The notes: generated by a model not told the origin, from the sequence alone. DNA of 64,000 bases from Levyella massiliensis (GCF_000308275.2 NZ_HG529490.1:813158-877157), one strand, 5' to 3'; positions 9,813 to 19,150 are shown, numbered from the stretch's first letter. Translations and numbers: made by a program.

Positions 9813-10069
9813 AAAGTTTCCTCCATTTCTTTTTTGTCTATTTGTTTTTCAGACAAAAAAGGAGGACCCCTGCATCTTGGCATAAGAAGTCCTCTGAAAT
9901 GAAAGAAACCCGTTCTTTCCTTAACTATATTTAATTGTTTAGACGAGAATATGGAAAGACAGACAACTGTAAATCTTATAAGAAAAAGGAAGGATTTTGT
10001 TTTGAGTTATAGCTTCAAAGAAATATATAGCCTTTTTCATAGCCTGTCCCTCCATTTATTATCTTTATG

Positions 10070-10312
10070 TCATTCTTTTACAATCCAAATATCCTCTTGG
10101 TTAACAACACAATTCGAACATCCAAAACACTGACTTTGGCATTTATTTGTTTCAGATTTTTTAGTTTTTACCAAATATCCATTATTTTCGAGATATTCAA
10201 TTTTCATTTTTACACTGTCTAAATCTTCACCTGTCAATTCAGCAAGTTCTTGCAAAGTGCAGGTCTTTTTCTTTTTCAATACTTCTAATAGTTGTATAAG
10301 CATACTTATCAC
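10070..10312 (-). CDS. feoC: FeoC-like winged-helix protein with a cysteine cluster
   Basis: An 80-residue protein with an N-terminal winged helix ('CTLQELAELTGEDLDSVKMKIEYLENNGYLV') and a C-terminal cysteine cluster 'CQSQCFGCSNC'. FeoC proteins bind near FeoB and may hold an Fe-S cluster that tunes ferrous iron uptake or FeoB stability. It starts three bases after the feoB stop, as the last gene of the feoAB operon. It belongs to the small FeoC-like class by size, position and cysteines; the exact family assignment is by context. Bases 9813-10069, downstream, hold no further gene. Confidence 0.75.
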   Translation of the reverse strand: MISMLIQLLEVLKKKKTCTLQELAELTGEDLDSVKMKIEYLENNGYLVKTKKSETNKCQSQCFGCSNCVVNQEDIWIVKE

Positions 10313-10315
10313 CCC

Positions 10316-12337
10316 TTAAAAAATCAGTATTCCAATATGATATGCAACACAAGATATAATTAGAGCCGATAATATATAATACAGTGCTATTTTTATCGTC
10401 CATTTTTTTGAATGTGTTTCTTGTGCGGTAGCTGCAAGAGCCATCAAACAAGGCATATTGAAGAAAAAGGCAAAAGTAAATGCTAAGGCTTCCGGCTTTG
10501 AAATCATTGTCAACATATTATTGCTTAGAATAGCGGTATCTACTGTCCCTTTAACCTCAACTGCATGCCATATTCCTGAAGAAGTAAATAATGATGCCAT
10601 TACTCCTAATGCCGATTCTTTTCCCATTGCAGAAGCAACAAAAGCCATAAATAATTGCCATGGTAACCCAAACAATTTTGTTACAGGCTCTATAAATGTT
10701 CCTACTTTATAAATAAGGCTGTTAGCTATATTTCCATCAGGCGTATAGGAAAGAATCCAAAATATAACAGAAATAAGGATAATGAGACTCAATGCCCTTT
10801 TCAGTACATTTCCCATCCTATTCATTACAGAAGAAAGTAAATTTTTCCAATGTGGCTTGTGATATGGTGGAAGTTCCATAATCATTCCAAAATGTTCACT
10901 TCCCTCATAAAGCGATTTTCTAAAAATCCTATATGTGATTAGCAAATGTAGAAAAGCAACTGCAAATAGGCTTAATATCACAAATACTGCCTGTTTTCCG
11001 AAGAATGTTCCTGTAACAAGCCCGACTACTCCCCATGTTGACCCGCAAGGGACTACCCAAGATAATGCAATCGTCATAACCCTCTGTCCCCATGAATCAA
11101 TTACTCTCGTTCCTGTGATTCCACCTATATTACAGCCGAAACTTAACAAGAACGGCATAATTGCTTTTCCTTGCAATCCTAATTTCGACATAGTGTTGTC
11201 AAAGACATAGGAAACTCTTGCCATATATCCTACATCTTCCAAGAATCCAAATACTAAGCTAATTCCCAATACATAACTTGCCATTTGCAATGCAAAAGTA
11301 ATTGCAGTCATTACGGCTCCACACAAAAGTGAAATCAGCCAATTTGATACTCCAATGGCGACAAGCCCCTTTGCCAACAATGTTGATATTTTAGGTATAA
11401 CAAACCCAAATAACCCCATTAGCGGAAATCCGATGAGCATAGAAGCAACTAATCCTAAAATGATAACTCCGATAGCCATAGGTTTTCCGAAAGCTTTACT
11501 TGTGGCTATACGATCAAATTTGCTTCTCTTAAATACTCTCTTTTTCTGAATAACATTTGCATTGATAAGTTTATCTATCCAATCGAATTTGCAATTACCG
11601 GTTATCAGATTCCCATTTTTGATGCCTCTTAATATATCCTCTATTTCTTTAAATTTGTATTCATCAACATTATCTTTTACCAATTCGATTACTTTCACAT
11701 CTTGATCGAATAATTTCCCGACAATCCATGATTTTGAAAATACGCCTATCCCTTCATCAGGAATGTAATTTTTCAGCAATTTATATTTATCTCCGGCGAC
11801 ACTTTCATATGCTCTTTCAAAATTATTGTCTGCTAAAATCCTTCCAGTGTCTGAACGCTCCAGAAAAGCATAAAACTCTTTGTATTCCTTTTTATCTGCC
11901 GCAACGATAGGAATGACAGGTATATTCAAGGATTTTTGTAACCCCTTTATATTTATATTTTTCCCTTGACTTGTAGCAACATCCATCATGTTCATGATTA
12001 AGACAACCGGAATATTTATTCCAATGTAGTCAGAGAGCATAAATAGACTTCGATTTAATTGTGAAGCATCTGCCATAATAGCAATTAAGTCTGCGTTCCC
12101 GGTTTCTATATATTCTCTTGTTATAACTTCTTCCTCTGAATTTGCTGATAATCCGTAAGTTCCTGGTAAATCCACAATCGTATAATTGGTATCTTTATAC
12201 GAAAATTCGCCTTCTTTTTTCTCAACGGTTTTACCCGGCCAATTTCCAACATGTTGATTTGAGCCTGTCAACCCATTAAACAAAGTCGATTTTCCAGAAT
12301 TAGGCTGCCCCAGCAAAGCAATCGTTATTTTCTTCAT
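10316..12337 (-). CDS. feoB: Ferrous iron transporter FeoB
   Basis: A 673-residue protein with an N-terminal G domain (G1 GQPNSGKST, G3 DLPGTYGLS, G4 NMMD) and a C-terminal membrane region with the two Gate motifs, including 'GFLEDVGYMARVSYVFD' and 'FGCNIGGITGTR'. FeoB moves Fe2+ across the cytoplasmic membrane. It starts three bases after the FeoA stop and is followed by a FeoC-like gene. It is carried on the mobile element, downstream of an ABC half-transporter pair in one minus-strand operon, so ferrous and probably chelated iron uptake are co-expressed. Confidence 0.96.
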   Translation of the reverse strand: MKKITIALLGQPNSGKSTLFNGLTGSNQHVGNWPGKTVEKKEGEFSYKDTNYTIVDLPGTYGLSANSEEEVITREYIETGNADLIAIMADASQLNRSLFMLSDYIGINIPVVLIMNMMDVATSQGKNINIKGLQKSLNIPVIPIVAADKKEYKEFYAFLERSDTGRILADNNFERAYESVAGDKYKLLKNYIPDEGIGVFSKSWIVGKLFDQDVKVIELVKDNVDEYKFKEIEDILRGIKNGNLITGNCKFDWIDKLINANVIQKKRVFKRSKFDRIATSKAFGKPMAIGVIILGLVASMLIGFPLMGLFGFVIPKISTLLAKGLVAIGVSNWLISLLCGAVMTAITFALQMASYVLGISLVFGFLEDVGYMARVSYVFDNTMSKLGLQGKAIMPFLLSFGCNIGGITGTRVIDSWGQRVMTIALSWVVPCGSTWGVVGLVTGTFFGKQAVFVILSLFAVAFLHLLITYRIFRKSLYEGSEHFGMIMELPPYHKPHWKNLLSSVMNRMGNVLKRALSLIILISVIFWILSYTPDGNIANSLIYKVGTFIEPVTKLFGLPWQLFMAFVASAMGKESALGVMASLFTSSGIWHAVEVKGTVDTAILSNNMLTMISKPEALAFTFAFFFNMPCLMALAATAQETHSKKWTIKIALYYILSALIISCVAYHIGILIF

Positions 12338-12340
12338 ATC

Positions 12341-12565
12341 TCAAAGCACCTCCATCATTATTTTCTCTGCCTCTATCTTATTGACAGCTATCATCGTATC
12401 TCTACAATAAATGAGAATAGGTTGCTTTTTATAATTCTGGATAACTTCAACATCGCTTCCGACAGTTATTCCGATAGATATTATTCTGCTTTGAAAATGT
12501 GTATCACCAATAATTTCAACAACTTTACCTTTTGTCTTTTCTTTCAAAGTACTAAGCCTCTCCAT
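12341..12565 (-). CDS. feoA: FeoA-like SH3 domain protein
   Basis: A 74-residue protein with the SH3-like FeoA fold pattern 'KGKVVEIIGDTHFQSRIISIGITVGSDVEVIQ'. FeoA is a small cytoplasmic partner of FeoB. Its start overlaps the end of the upstream ABC gene by 14 bases and it has an AAGGAG site; its stop lies three bases before feoB. The overlaps show one transcript with the ABC transporter pair. Confidence 0.9.
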   Translation of the reverse strand: MERLSTLKEKTKGKVVEIIGDTHFQSRIISIGITVGSDVEVIQNYKKQPILIYCRDTMIAVNKIEAEKIMMEVL

Positions 12566-14306
12566 AACTATTCTCCTTTATCATCCACTTTTTCGCTCTT
12601 TCCTGTGTATTTACCATTTCATAGTAATGTCCTTTTTTTCCATAAAGTTCATTATGATTTCCTTGTTCTTCAATTCTTCCGTTATTTATCAAAATAATTT
12701 GATTAGCGTTTTTAATGGTATTCAATCTGTGAGCAATAACAAAGACTGTCTTTCCTTGCATTAAATGCTCCAAAGCATTATTGATTTTAGCTTCATTATC
12801 AGGATCAAGAGAAGCTGTAGATTCATCCAACAAAAGAATTGGTGCATCCTTCAGAATCGCTCTTGCAATAGCAATCCTTTGTCGTTCACCGCCGGATAAT
12901 GTACTTCCTCCATCTTTTATTTCCGTTTCATATCCATCCTTCATTTTCAAAATAAATTCATGGCAACAAGCTAATTTTGCAGCTTGATAAACCTCTTCCT
13001 TTGTTGCATTAGGTTTTCCAACCCTGATATTGTTATAAACAGTATCGGTTAACAGTACATTATCTTGAAAAACCTGACTAACATATTTAAGCAACACATC
13101 AGGTTTTATGGATTTTATATTTTTTCCACCAATTATAATTTCTCCACTATTTACATCCCAAAATCTTGCAATCAAATTAGCGATTGTAGTTTTTCCTCCA
13201 CCGGAAGGACCAATTAAAGCTGTAGAAGTTCCTTCTTTTGCTTCAAAAGAAATATTGTTCAGAATCGTTTTATTTCTATCATAAGAAAAATTTACATTCT
13301 TAAATTGAATATCAAAATTTTCTAATTCAACTTCATTTTCAGAATAAGGCAATGGCTTCGTTTCATAAGCTTTCTCAAGATTACTTGCAGCTAATTTCAA
13401 ATCTTTCAATAGTCCATAGGAATGTTGAAAGGCAATAAGAAGTGCAGATAATGCTAAACTCATAAGCATAAAAGCCACAAACTGTTCAGTTCTAACACTA
13501 CCATTTATAAGCAAATATCCTCCTATAAGAAGAACTATCGGAAGCAAAAAGTTAACTGTGATAAAGTACATACTTGTAGGTAACGCCATTTTCTTTTCTG
13601 CGTTTACGCTTGTCTTTCTAACATTTTCAAGTGTATTTATCATTCTTTCAAAATGTTCACTTGTCATATTAGCTGACTTAAACGCTTTCATACCTTGAAT
13701 GTACTCTAAAATAATAGAAATCATCTTAGAATTTAAATTTCTTTTTCTTGCCCCGTATTTTTCTATCAATTTGTTGCCCCATATCAACATAGGATATGCG
13801 ATAAGCAATACTAAACACTCTAATAATGCGAGCTTCCAATCGATAAAAAATGTGCCTAATAAAATCAATATTGCTGTAACTGCCGTTTTAATAACCGATG
13901 GTAAAGTGTGCGTTATGATCAGTTCAAAACTACTCAAATCCTTTGTAAGAGTTGATAATAGATAACCACTACTATTTTTTTGGAAATGACCAAGGCTCAA
14001 ACTCCTATAATGATTTGCTAAATCCAAACGCATATCTCCACACATTTCAGCTCCTCTTGAAAAGCTCAAATAGTATGCATGCCTATAAATCAGTATCCTT
14101 GCAATCATACTAATGAAACATATTACCGTATATTCTATGATTAAGGTTTTAGTTAATGTATTTTGCAATATATTAACAACGGTAAAATAGAGCATTAAAT
14201 ACAAAACAATGCTTCCTATCGAATCAATAACCATTAGAAAAATCGGTAAATACAATTTTTCTTTTTTATCTTTCAGAAGTGTTCTAATAATCTTAAGCAT
14301 TTGCAC
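12552..14306 (-). CDS. Half-size ABC transporter (permease-ATPase), iron operon, second subunit
   Basis: A 584-residue ABC half-transporter with an N-terminal membrane domain and an ATPase with Walker A GPSGGGKTT, signature LSGGERQ and Walker B ILLLDESTASLD. The ATG start lies inside the 3' end of the preceding ABC gene (14-base overlap), consistent with a heterodimer. The gene is fused by overlap to feoA, feoB and feoC, which ties the pair to iron nutrition. It is similar in type to the pair at 1600-5061, but those operon partners differ. Siderophore import (YbtPQ/IrtAB-like) is the likeliest role by context. Confidence 0.87.
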   Translation of the reverse strand: MQMLKIIRTLLKDKKEKLYLPIFLMVIDSIGSIVLYLMLYFTVVNILQNTLTKTLIIEYTVICFISMIARILIYRHAYYLSFSRGAEMCGDMRLDLANHYRSLSLGHFQKNSSGYLLSTLTKDLSSFELIITHTLPSVIKTAVTAILILLGTFFIDWKLALLECLVLLIAYPMLIWGNKLIEKYGARKRNLNSKMISIILEYIQGMKAFKSANMTSEHFERMINTLENVRKTSVNAEKKMALPTSMYFITVNFLLPIVLLIGGYLLINGSVRTEQFVAFMLMSLALSALLIAFQHSYGLLKDLKLAASNLEKAYETKPLPYSENEVELENFDIQFKNVNFSYDRNKTILNNISFEAKEGTSTALIGPSGGGKTTIANLIARFWDVNSGEIIIGGKNIKSIKPDVLLKYVSQVFQDNVLLTDTVYNNIRVGKPNATKEEVYQAAKLACCHEFILKMKDGYETEIKDGGSTLSGGERQRIAIARAILKDAPILLLDESTASLDPDNEAKINNALEHLMQGKTVFVIAHRLNTIKNANQIILINNGRIEEQGNHNELYGKKGHYYEMVNTQERAKKWMIKENSYGEA

Positions 14307-16059
14307 TTACCCCCTCTCCAAAGTAATCTTTTGTGTATGTGTTCCACATACTTTCATAGACCCCTTTTCTTTCTAAAAGAGTTTTATGTGTTCCAACCTC
14401 TACGACTTCCCCTTCATCAAATACAACAATTTGATCTGCATTCTTAATAGTATGCAAACGATGAGCAATCATAATGATTGTTTTATTTTTCAACAAGTTT
14501 TGAAGTGCTAACTGTATCTGGTACTCATTTTCTATATCTGAATAGGAAGTTGCTTCATCAAAAATAATAATTGGAGAATCTTTGAGTATTGCCCTAGCGA
14601 TTGAGATTCTTTGTTGCTGTCCACCTGACAATTTCACCCCTTGATCCCCGATTCTTGTCTGATATCCATTCGGTAAACTCATAATAAAGTCATGAATTTG
14701 TGCTGCTTTTGCAGCCTCAATAATCTTATTTTCATCTGTATCTGTTCCCATACGAATATTCTCATAGAGAGTGTCCTCCAAAAGAAATACATCTTGAAAA
14801 ACAAATGATGTAATGTCCATCAAATTATCTATTTTTAATTCATTGATCGGTATGTCGTTAATTTTAATTGCTCCACTTGTTACATCCCAGTACCTCCCAA
14901 TCAATTGTGCAGCAGTTGTCTTGCCTGCACCGGAAGGTCCCACAAAAGCATTTATTGTATTCGGTTTTAAGGATAAATTTATATGTTGTAATGCTTTATT
15001 TTTTGTTTCTTCATCGTCATAGCTGAAAGTAACGTCTTTAAAATCTATTTTCATACACTCATTCTTGTTTATGATTTTTGTTCCGTCTTTCAATTCATCC
15101 ATATCCATTATTTTTTTTATGTTATCCAATCCGCTTCCAAGCTCCATAGATTGCATAAAGATTGTTACCATATTTAAGAACGAAACAAAAAAGCACATTG
15201 TAAGCATAATAAATAGCAAATAGGATGTTGCTGATAAAGAATTTCTCAAAAAGAAATATCCTCCGAACGGCAATGTAAATAAGATTGCTGAATCCAAAAC
15301 CACTAAGGTTATTGATAAAGGATAGCAAGAGCTCATACACATCTTTTTCCAACAAGTAATATACGCATTCAATGAGCTTCTATATTGTTCAAATTTTTCT
15401 GCTGTTAAATGATACATTTTTATTACAGGCATAGCCTTTATAAATTCGTTTGCCGAAGCATTTAAATCAGCAATATCTTCGGATAGCTCCGTTGACATAT
15501 CCGGATAATTTTTCATTAGCATCATAGGAATTCCTAATCCCAAAATCATAGGAATAAGCATAACAAGTGCCATCATCCAATTTAATTTCAACATGAAAAT
15601 GAACATAATAACCGGAACAACTGCTGCCTGAGCTAATTCCAAAGTGCTATGAGCCAAAAAATTTTCAACTCTATCTACATCATCAAACAACAATGTTTTA
15701 ATTTCTCCGGGGGCATGCTCTTGAAAGAATCCCAAATTAAATTTTGAAATATGATTTACAACTTTCAGCTTAATTCTGTGTATTGTGTTAAAAGCTGCTG
15801 TATGAGATAAAATGCCCGCAAAGGACATTAGTATTGCTTGCAAAACAGCACTTATAATTCCTATACCTGCCCACATTAAAATTTCTGTATACGAAATGTT
15901 TTTCTGGAATATCATTAGTAATATCTTATAAACTACAAAATAAGGAACTAATGATAAAGCCGCAGAAATGACAGATAAAAACATTCCTAAATGTAGCTTT
16001 TTTCTCTCATTTTTTGCTAATTGGAATACATAAGATATCCCTGTCTTCTTTTTTTCCAT
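14293..16059 (-). CDS. Half-size ABC transporter (permease-ATPase), iron operon, first subunit
   Basis: A 588-residue ABC half-transporter: membrane domain about 1-330, ATPase with Walker A GPSGAGKTT, signature LSGGQQQR and Walker B IIIFDEATSYSD. It is the first gene of the minus-strand operon ABC-ABC-feoA-feoB-feoC. A copy of the shared 19-bp operator lies 27-45 bases upstream, and the divergent AraC gene starts at 16276. Heterodimer formation with the next gene is inferred from the overlap. Confidence 0.87.
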   Translation of the reverse strand: MEKKKTGISYVFQLAKNERKKLHLGMFLSVISAALSLVPYFVVYKILLMIFQKNISYTEILMWAGIGIISAVLQAILMSFAGILSHTAAFNTIHRIKLKVVNHISKFNLGFFQEHAPGEIKTLLFDDVDRVENFLAHSTLELAQAAVVPVIMFIFMLKLNWMMALVMLIPMILGLGIPMMLMKNYPDMSTELSEDIADLNASANEFIKAMPVIKMYHLTAEKFEQYRSSLNAYITCWKKMCMSSCYPLSITLVVLDSAILFTLPFGGYFFLRNSLSATSYLLFIMLTMCFFVSFLNMVTIFMQSMELGSGLDNIKKIMDMDELKDGTKIINKNECMKIDFKDVTFSYDDEETKNKALQHINLSLKPNTINAFVGPSGAGKTTAAQLIGRYWDVTSGAIKINDIPINELKIDNLMDITSFVFQDVFLLEDTLYENIRMGTDTDENKIIEAAKAAQIHDFIMSLPNGYQTRIGDQGVKLSGGQQQRISIARAILKDSPIIIFDEATSYSDIENEYQIQLALQNLLKNKTIIMIAHRLHTIKNADQIVVFDEGEVVEVGTHKTLLERKGVYESMWNTYTKDYFGEGVSANA

Positions 16060-16085
16060 TAGTTATTCCATCTCCTTTCCTGACC

Positions 16086-16104
16086 GTTAGCTATATCTAA
16101 CTAA
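16086..16104. promoter_or_regulatory. Shared 19-bp palindromic operator, copy 2
   Basis: On the minus strand this reads TTAGTTAGATATAGCTAAC, one mismatch from the motif at 7861-7879. It lies just upstream of the ABC-Feo operon in the divergent region before the AraC gene. A further CTAACT follows on the plus strand, so the site may be larger than 19 bp. Confidence 0.6.
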
Positions 16105-16207
16105 CTACATTTATTATAAAGCTAATTTTTTATAACTCAAAATCTAACTATGAATTTTGATATTCCTTGTAATCCCTTTATTTGTAAGCTTTTCATCAGT
16201 ATTTCTA

Positions 16208-16254
16208 TTTACAATTTTATAAATTTGTGATATAATTAAATAAATTTGTGATAT
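16208..16254 (+). promoter_or_regulatory. Promoter of the AraC gene with two 13-bp direct repeats
   Basis: TTTACA (16208-16213) and TATAAT (16231-16236) are 17 bases apart, with an extended TG. A 13-bp direct repeat AAATTTGTGATAT occurs at 16221-16233 and 16242-16254, exactly 21 bp apart (two helical turns), covering the -10 and the expected start of transcription. Tandem half-sites at this spacing are typical for AraC proteins, so self-repression of the 16276 gene is likely. Confidence 0.65.
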
Positions 16255-16275
16255 TAAAAGAGGTGAGCAGAATTG

Positions 16276-17247
16276 ATGGATAGAACAGTTATTGATTATT
16301 TAACAAACTTAGTACATGACGCTCCTTTTATTCCTGTTCCAACTTTATCAACTGAAAACAAACAAATCTTTCAAATAGATCCCCATTTTGGCAAAGGTAC
16401 TTTTCGCATACTAAAATTTGACAGCCGTTTAATTCTAATTTTAATTGCTAACTTTACTCCAAATGAAACAATGGAGAAAATAACCGAAGTATCTGAAAAG
16501 TATTTAGAGATTAGCCAATTTGAAACAGAAAGCAGTTCATTTAAAGTCGGTGGCAGAAAGTTAAATAATGTAGAAAAAGGTATATATTGTTACTTAAATA
16601 CAGAAAAGAAAACTTATACCTATTGTGAGGCAAATAAGCCTGTAAAGTTTACGAAAATAATCCTAACCAAAGAATACTTTGATACTTTCTTAAAATTAAA
16701 ATATGATGATTTTGAATATGAAAAAGCAAAGATTCTTAATTCTTATTTGTTAAAAACTCAAAATTCTCCGCAGTTGAATTTTATATTTCAACAGATAAGA
16801 GAATCCCAAGCTGAAGGAAAGATTTTGCCTTTATATTTGGAAAGCAAAGTTATGGAACTATTATCTATCATAATTACAGAGTTAGAAGAAAAGGAAAAAA
16901 ATATATCTGTTGTCTTAACTAAAAAAGATAAGCAAAATCTGAAAAGGGCTGTATCGGCTATGAAAAAAGATTTATCGGTTCATATTGACGGACTTGAACT
17001 CTCTAAAATTGCTTTAATGAGTCCTGCACGATTTCAATTAGCTTTTCGCAAATACTACGGTGTTCCTCCCTACGAGTACTTAAAAGAATTAAGGCTTAAT
17101 AAGGCATTATTATTGCTGAAAAATCCTGAGTATAAAATATCTACGATAGCAGAAAAAGTTGGCTATACACACACAGGACATTTTGCTAAAATATTCAAAT
17201 CAACTTATGGTATCACACCAAGTAAATATAGAAGTACAATTACTTAA
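16276..17247 (+). CDS. AraC family transcriptional regulator
   Basis: About 323 residues with a C-terminal AraC DNA-binding domain: 'DGLELSKIALMSPARFQLAFRKYYGVPPYEYL' then 'YKISTIAEKVGYTHTGHFAKIFKSTYGITPSKYR'. It is divergent from the ABC-Feo operon and probably controls it. I choose the ATG at 16276, 8 bases after AGGTGAG, over a TTG one codon earlier. The N-terminal part is unassigned and presumably binds an effector such as a siderophore. Two direct repeats in its promoter point to autoregulation. Confidence 0.9.
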   Translation: MDRTVIDYLTNLVHDAPFIPVPTLSTENKQIFQIDPHFGKGTFRILKFDSRLILILIANFTPNETMEKITEVSEKYLEISQFETESSSFKVGGRKLNNVEKGIYCYLNTEKKTYTYCEANKPVKFTKIILTKEYFDTFLKLKYDDFEYEKAKILNSYLLKTQNSPQLNFIFQQIRESQAEGKILPLYLESKVMELLSIIITELEEKEKNISVVLTKKDKQNLKRAVSAMKKDLSVHIDGLELSKIALMSPARFQLAFRKYYGVPPYEYLKELRLNKALLLLKNPEYKISTIAEKVGYTHTGHFAKIFKSTYGITPSKYRSTIT

Positions 17248-17277
17248 ACTAATATTAGAATTCAATATGTGCTTAAC

Positions 17278-17409
17278 GCTTGCTACCATAATCAGTCTTT
17301 TGTAGCAAGCACAGTAAGTGTACGGACACTTACGGAAAAATTGATGAAGCAGCCCTTTGGGATCTGCTTCTTTTTTTATCAATTTTTAGCTTGTTAGGGA
17401 GAACCCTAA
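17278..17409. other. Candidate origin of transfer (oriT) with four inverted repeats
   Basis: Four short stems are packed upstream of mobC: GCTTGCTAC/GTAGCAAGC (17278-17286, 17302-17310), GTAAGTG/CACTTAC (17314-17320, 17327-17333), GAAGCAG/CTGCTTC with a T-run (17346-17370), and TTAGGG/CCCTAA (17394-17399, 17404-17409). A dense set of inverted repeats directly before MobC and relaxase genes is where oriT normally lies. The CACTTACGG next to the second stem resembles the nick-region core of RSF1010-like origins, but the nick site itself is inference. Confidence 0.55.
17346..17377 (+). terminator. Terminator after the AraC gene, within the oriT region
   Basis: GAAGCAG (17346-17352) and CTGCTTC (17364-17370) form a stem followed by seven T (17371-17377). 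It would end transcription of the upstream AraC gene before mobC. Confidence 0.7.
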
Positions 17410-17442
17410 GACCCCGAAATACATTCAAAGGAGGAACTAACT

Positions 17443-17799
17443 ATGGAAAATAGAATAAGAAACGAAAGACTTGAAATTAAACTAACTGAAGAAGAAAAGG
17501 CTCTTTTTGAAGAGAAAAAAAGACTTGCGAAGTGTAGAAACATGAGCCATTTCATCCGCAAATGCGTTTTGGAAAAGGAAATTTATCAAGTGGATTTAGA
17601 GCCTTTCAGAGATTTACAAGGCTTACTTTCTAATGCAACAAACAACATCAATCAGATTGCAAAGCGAGTAAATTCGACAGGTGTAATCTACAAAGAGGAC
17701 ATCGGTGATATAAAAAAAGAGATTGAACATTTCTCAAAAGAGCTGTGGCAAATTCATTCACTACTTCTGAAAAGAACATCTGAAACGGAAGGTGAATAA
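17443..17799 (+). CDS. mobC: MobC-type relaxosome accessory protein
   Basis: A 118-residue protein starting at an ATG after AAAGGAGG. It has a ribbon-helix-helix-like N-terminus ('LEIKLTEEEKALFEEKKRLAKCRNMSHFIRKCVL') and the MobC-family segment 'LLSNATNNINQIAKRVNSTG'. MobC proteins bind oriT and help the relaxase open the DNA. It is followed two bases later by the relaxase, in the standard order oriT-mobC-relaxase. Confidence 0.88.
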   Translation: MENRIRNERLEIKLTEEEKALFEEKKRLAKCRNMSHFIRKCVLEKEIYQVDLEPFRDLQGLLSNATNNINQIAKRVNSTGVIYKEDIGDIKKEIEHFSKELWQIHSLLLKRTSETEGE

Positions 17800-17801
17800 T
17801 A

Positions 17802-19133
17802 ATGGCAATTACAAAAATACACCCAATAAAATCGACTCTTAATCTTGCTATCGACTACATTGTAAATGGAGATAAAACAGATGAACAGCTTTTAGTCAGC
17901 ACTCATAAATGCCACGAATCAACTGCTCACACTCAGTTTTTAAGGACACGAAATGACGCAGGAACAAAAGGAACCGTTCTTGCAAGACATCTCATTCAAT
18001 CATTTTTACCGGGAGAAACTACGCCTGAAATTGCACACCAAATAGGTATGGAGCTGTGTAAAAAGATACTCAAAGATGAGTATGAATTTGTCTTATCTAC
18101 TCACGTAGATAAGGGGCATATCCACAATCACATCATCTTCAATAATGTAAATATGGTAATAGGTAGGTGCTACCAGTCTAACAAGAAAAGCTACCACCAA
18201 ATCCGTTATCAGAGTGATAAACTCTGCAAAGAAAATAGCCTATCTGTCATTGACGAGTTTTACGAAAGCTATAAGAAAAAATATAAGATTAACGGTAAAT
18301 CTTGGTATGAAAATGAACAGGCAAATCATGGAACTTCTTGGAAAAGTAAACTTCAATTTGACATTGATAGAATAATAAAACAGTCAAAGGATTGGGACGA
18401 ATTTTTAAAGAAGATGGCGGATCTTGGCTATGAAATCAAATACGGTAAGCACATTGCTTTTAAGCCAAAAGATAAGGCGAGATTTACAAGGGCTAAAACA
18501 ATCGGAGAAGATTATACCGAAGAAAGATTAAAAGAACGAATTGCAGAAAGAGAGTTTATCAAGACTCCTGCCGTCAAAAAACGCATCGGCAATGTTATTG
18601 ACATGAACACCAATGCAAAGGTAAAGGAAAGCAAAGGCTACGAATATTGGGCAACCAAACATAACCTTCATACAATGGCTGACTCTGTTATTTATATCAG
18701 AGAACATGGCATTAAATCCGTTAAACAGCTTGACGAGTATATTCAAAAAGCAGCCGATGAAAGGCAAAATATACAAGAGAAAATCAAGGCTATCGATAAG
18801 GAAATGCAGAATCTTTCCACCACTATGGAGCAAGTTCATACCGTTAAAAAATACAGAGCGTGCTACAAGGAATATAAGGCTAATCCGTCTGACAATGCAT
18901 TTTTTGAAGAGTACAAAGCTCAGATTACCCTATATGAAAATGCTCTCTCAGAGCTTAAAAAATCCTATTCCAAGCTCCCAAATTCAAAGGATATTTTAGC
19001 TGAGCTTGATAAATTACAAGAAAAAAAGAACACCCTTATGCAAGAGTATTCTTCCTCAAAATCGACTATGGACGAACTTTATCAAATACGAAAAAACTAT
19101 GGAATTTACATAGGTAAGGAGATGGAGAGATAA
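17802..19133 (+). CDS. Relaxase (MobA/VirD2 family)
   Basis: A 443-residue mobilization nuclease. It shows the three-histidine motif HIHNH (H106, H108, H110) that holds the metal, and an N-terminal 'IHPIKSTLNLAIDYI' region typical of Tn1549-like relaxases. It would nick oriT and pilot the strand into the recipient. The C-terminus is a charged, coiled-coil-like tail. It follows mobC with one intervening base pair set and an AAGGTG site. No type IV secretion genes are visible in this window, so transfer is either helped from outside or encoded further left. Confidence 0.93.
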   Translation: MAITKIHPIKSTLNLAIDYIVNGDKTDEQLLVSTHKCHESTAHTQFLRTRNDAGTKGTVLARHLIQSFLPGETTPEIAHQIGMELCKKILKDEYEFVLSTHVDKGHIHNHIIFNNVNMVIGRCYQSNKKSYHQIRYQSDKLCKENSLSVIDEFYESYKKKYKINGKSWYENEQANHGTSWKSKLQFDIDRIIKQSKDWDEFLKKMADLGYEIKYGKHIAFKPKDKARFTRAKTIGEDYTEERLKERIAEREFIKTPAVKKRIGNVIDMNTNAKVKESKGYEYWATKHNLHTMADSVIYIREHGIKSVKQLDEYIQKAADERQNIQEKIKAIDKEMQNLSTTMEQVHTVKKYRACYKEYKANPSDNAFFEEYKAQITLYENALSELKKSYSKLPNSKDILAELDKLQEKKNTLMQEYSSSKSTMDELYQIRKNYGIYIGKEMER

Positions 19134-19150
19134 TCTTTTGAGTTTTTCTA

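Noticed and set aside
9830..9860. 10-bp hairpin upstream of the sigma gene as a terminator
   Set aside because: No T-run follows on either strand; kept only as a possible leader structure in the sigma-factor entry.
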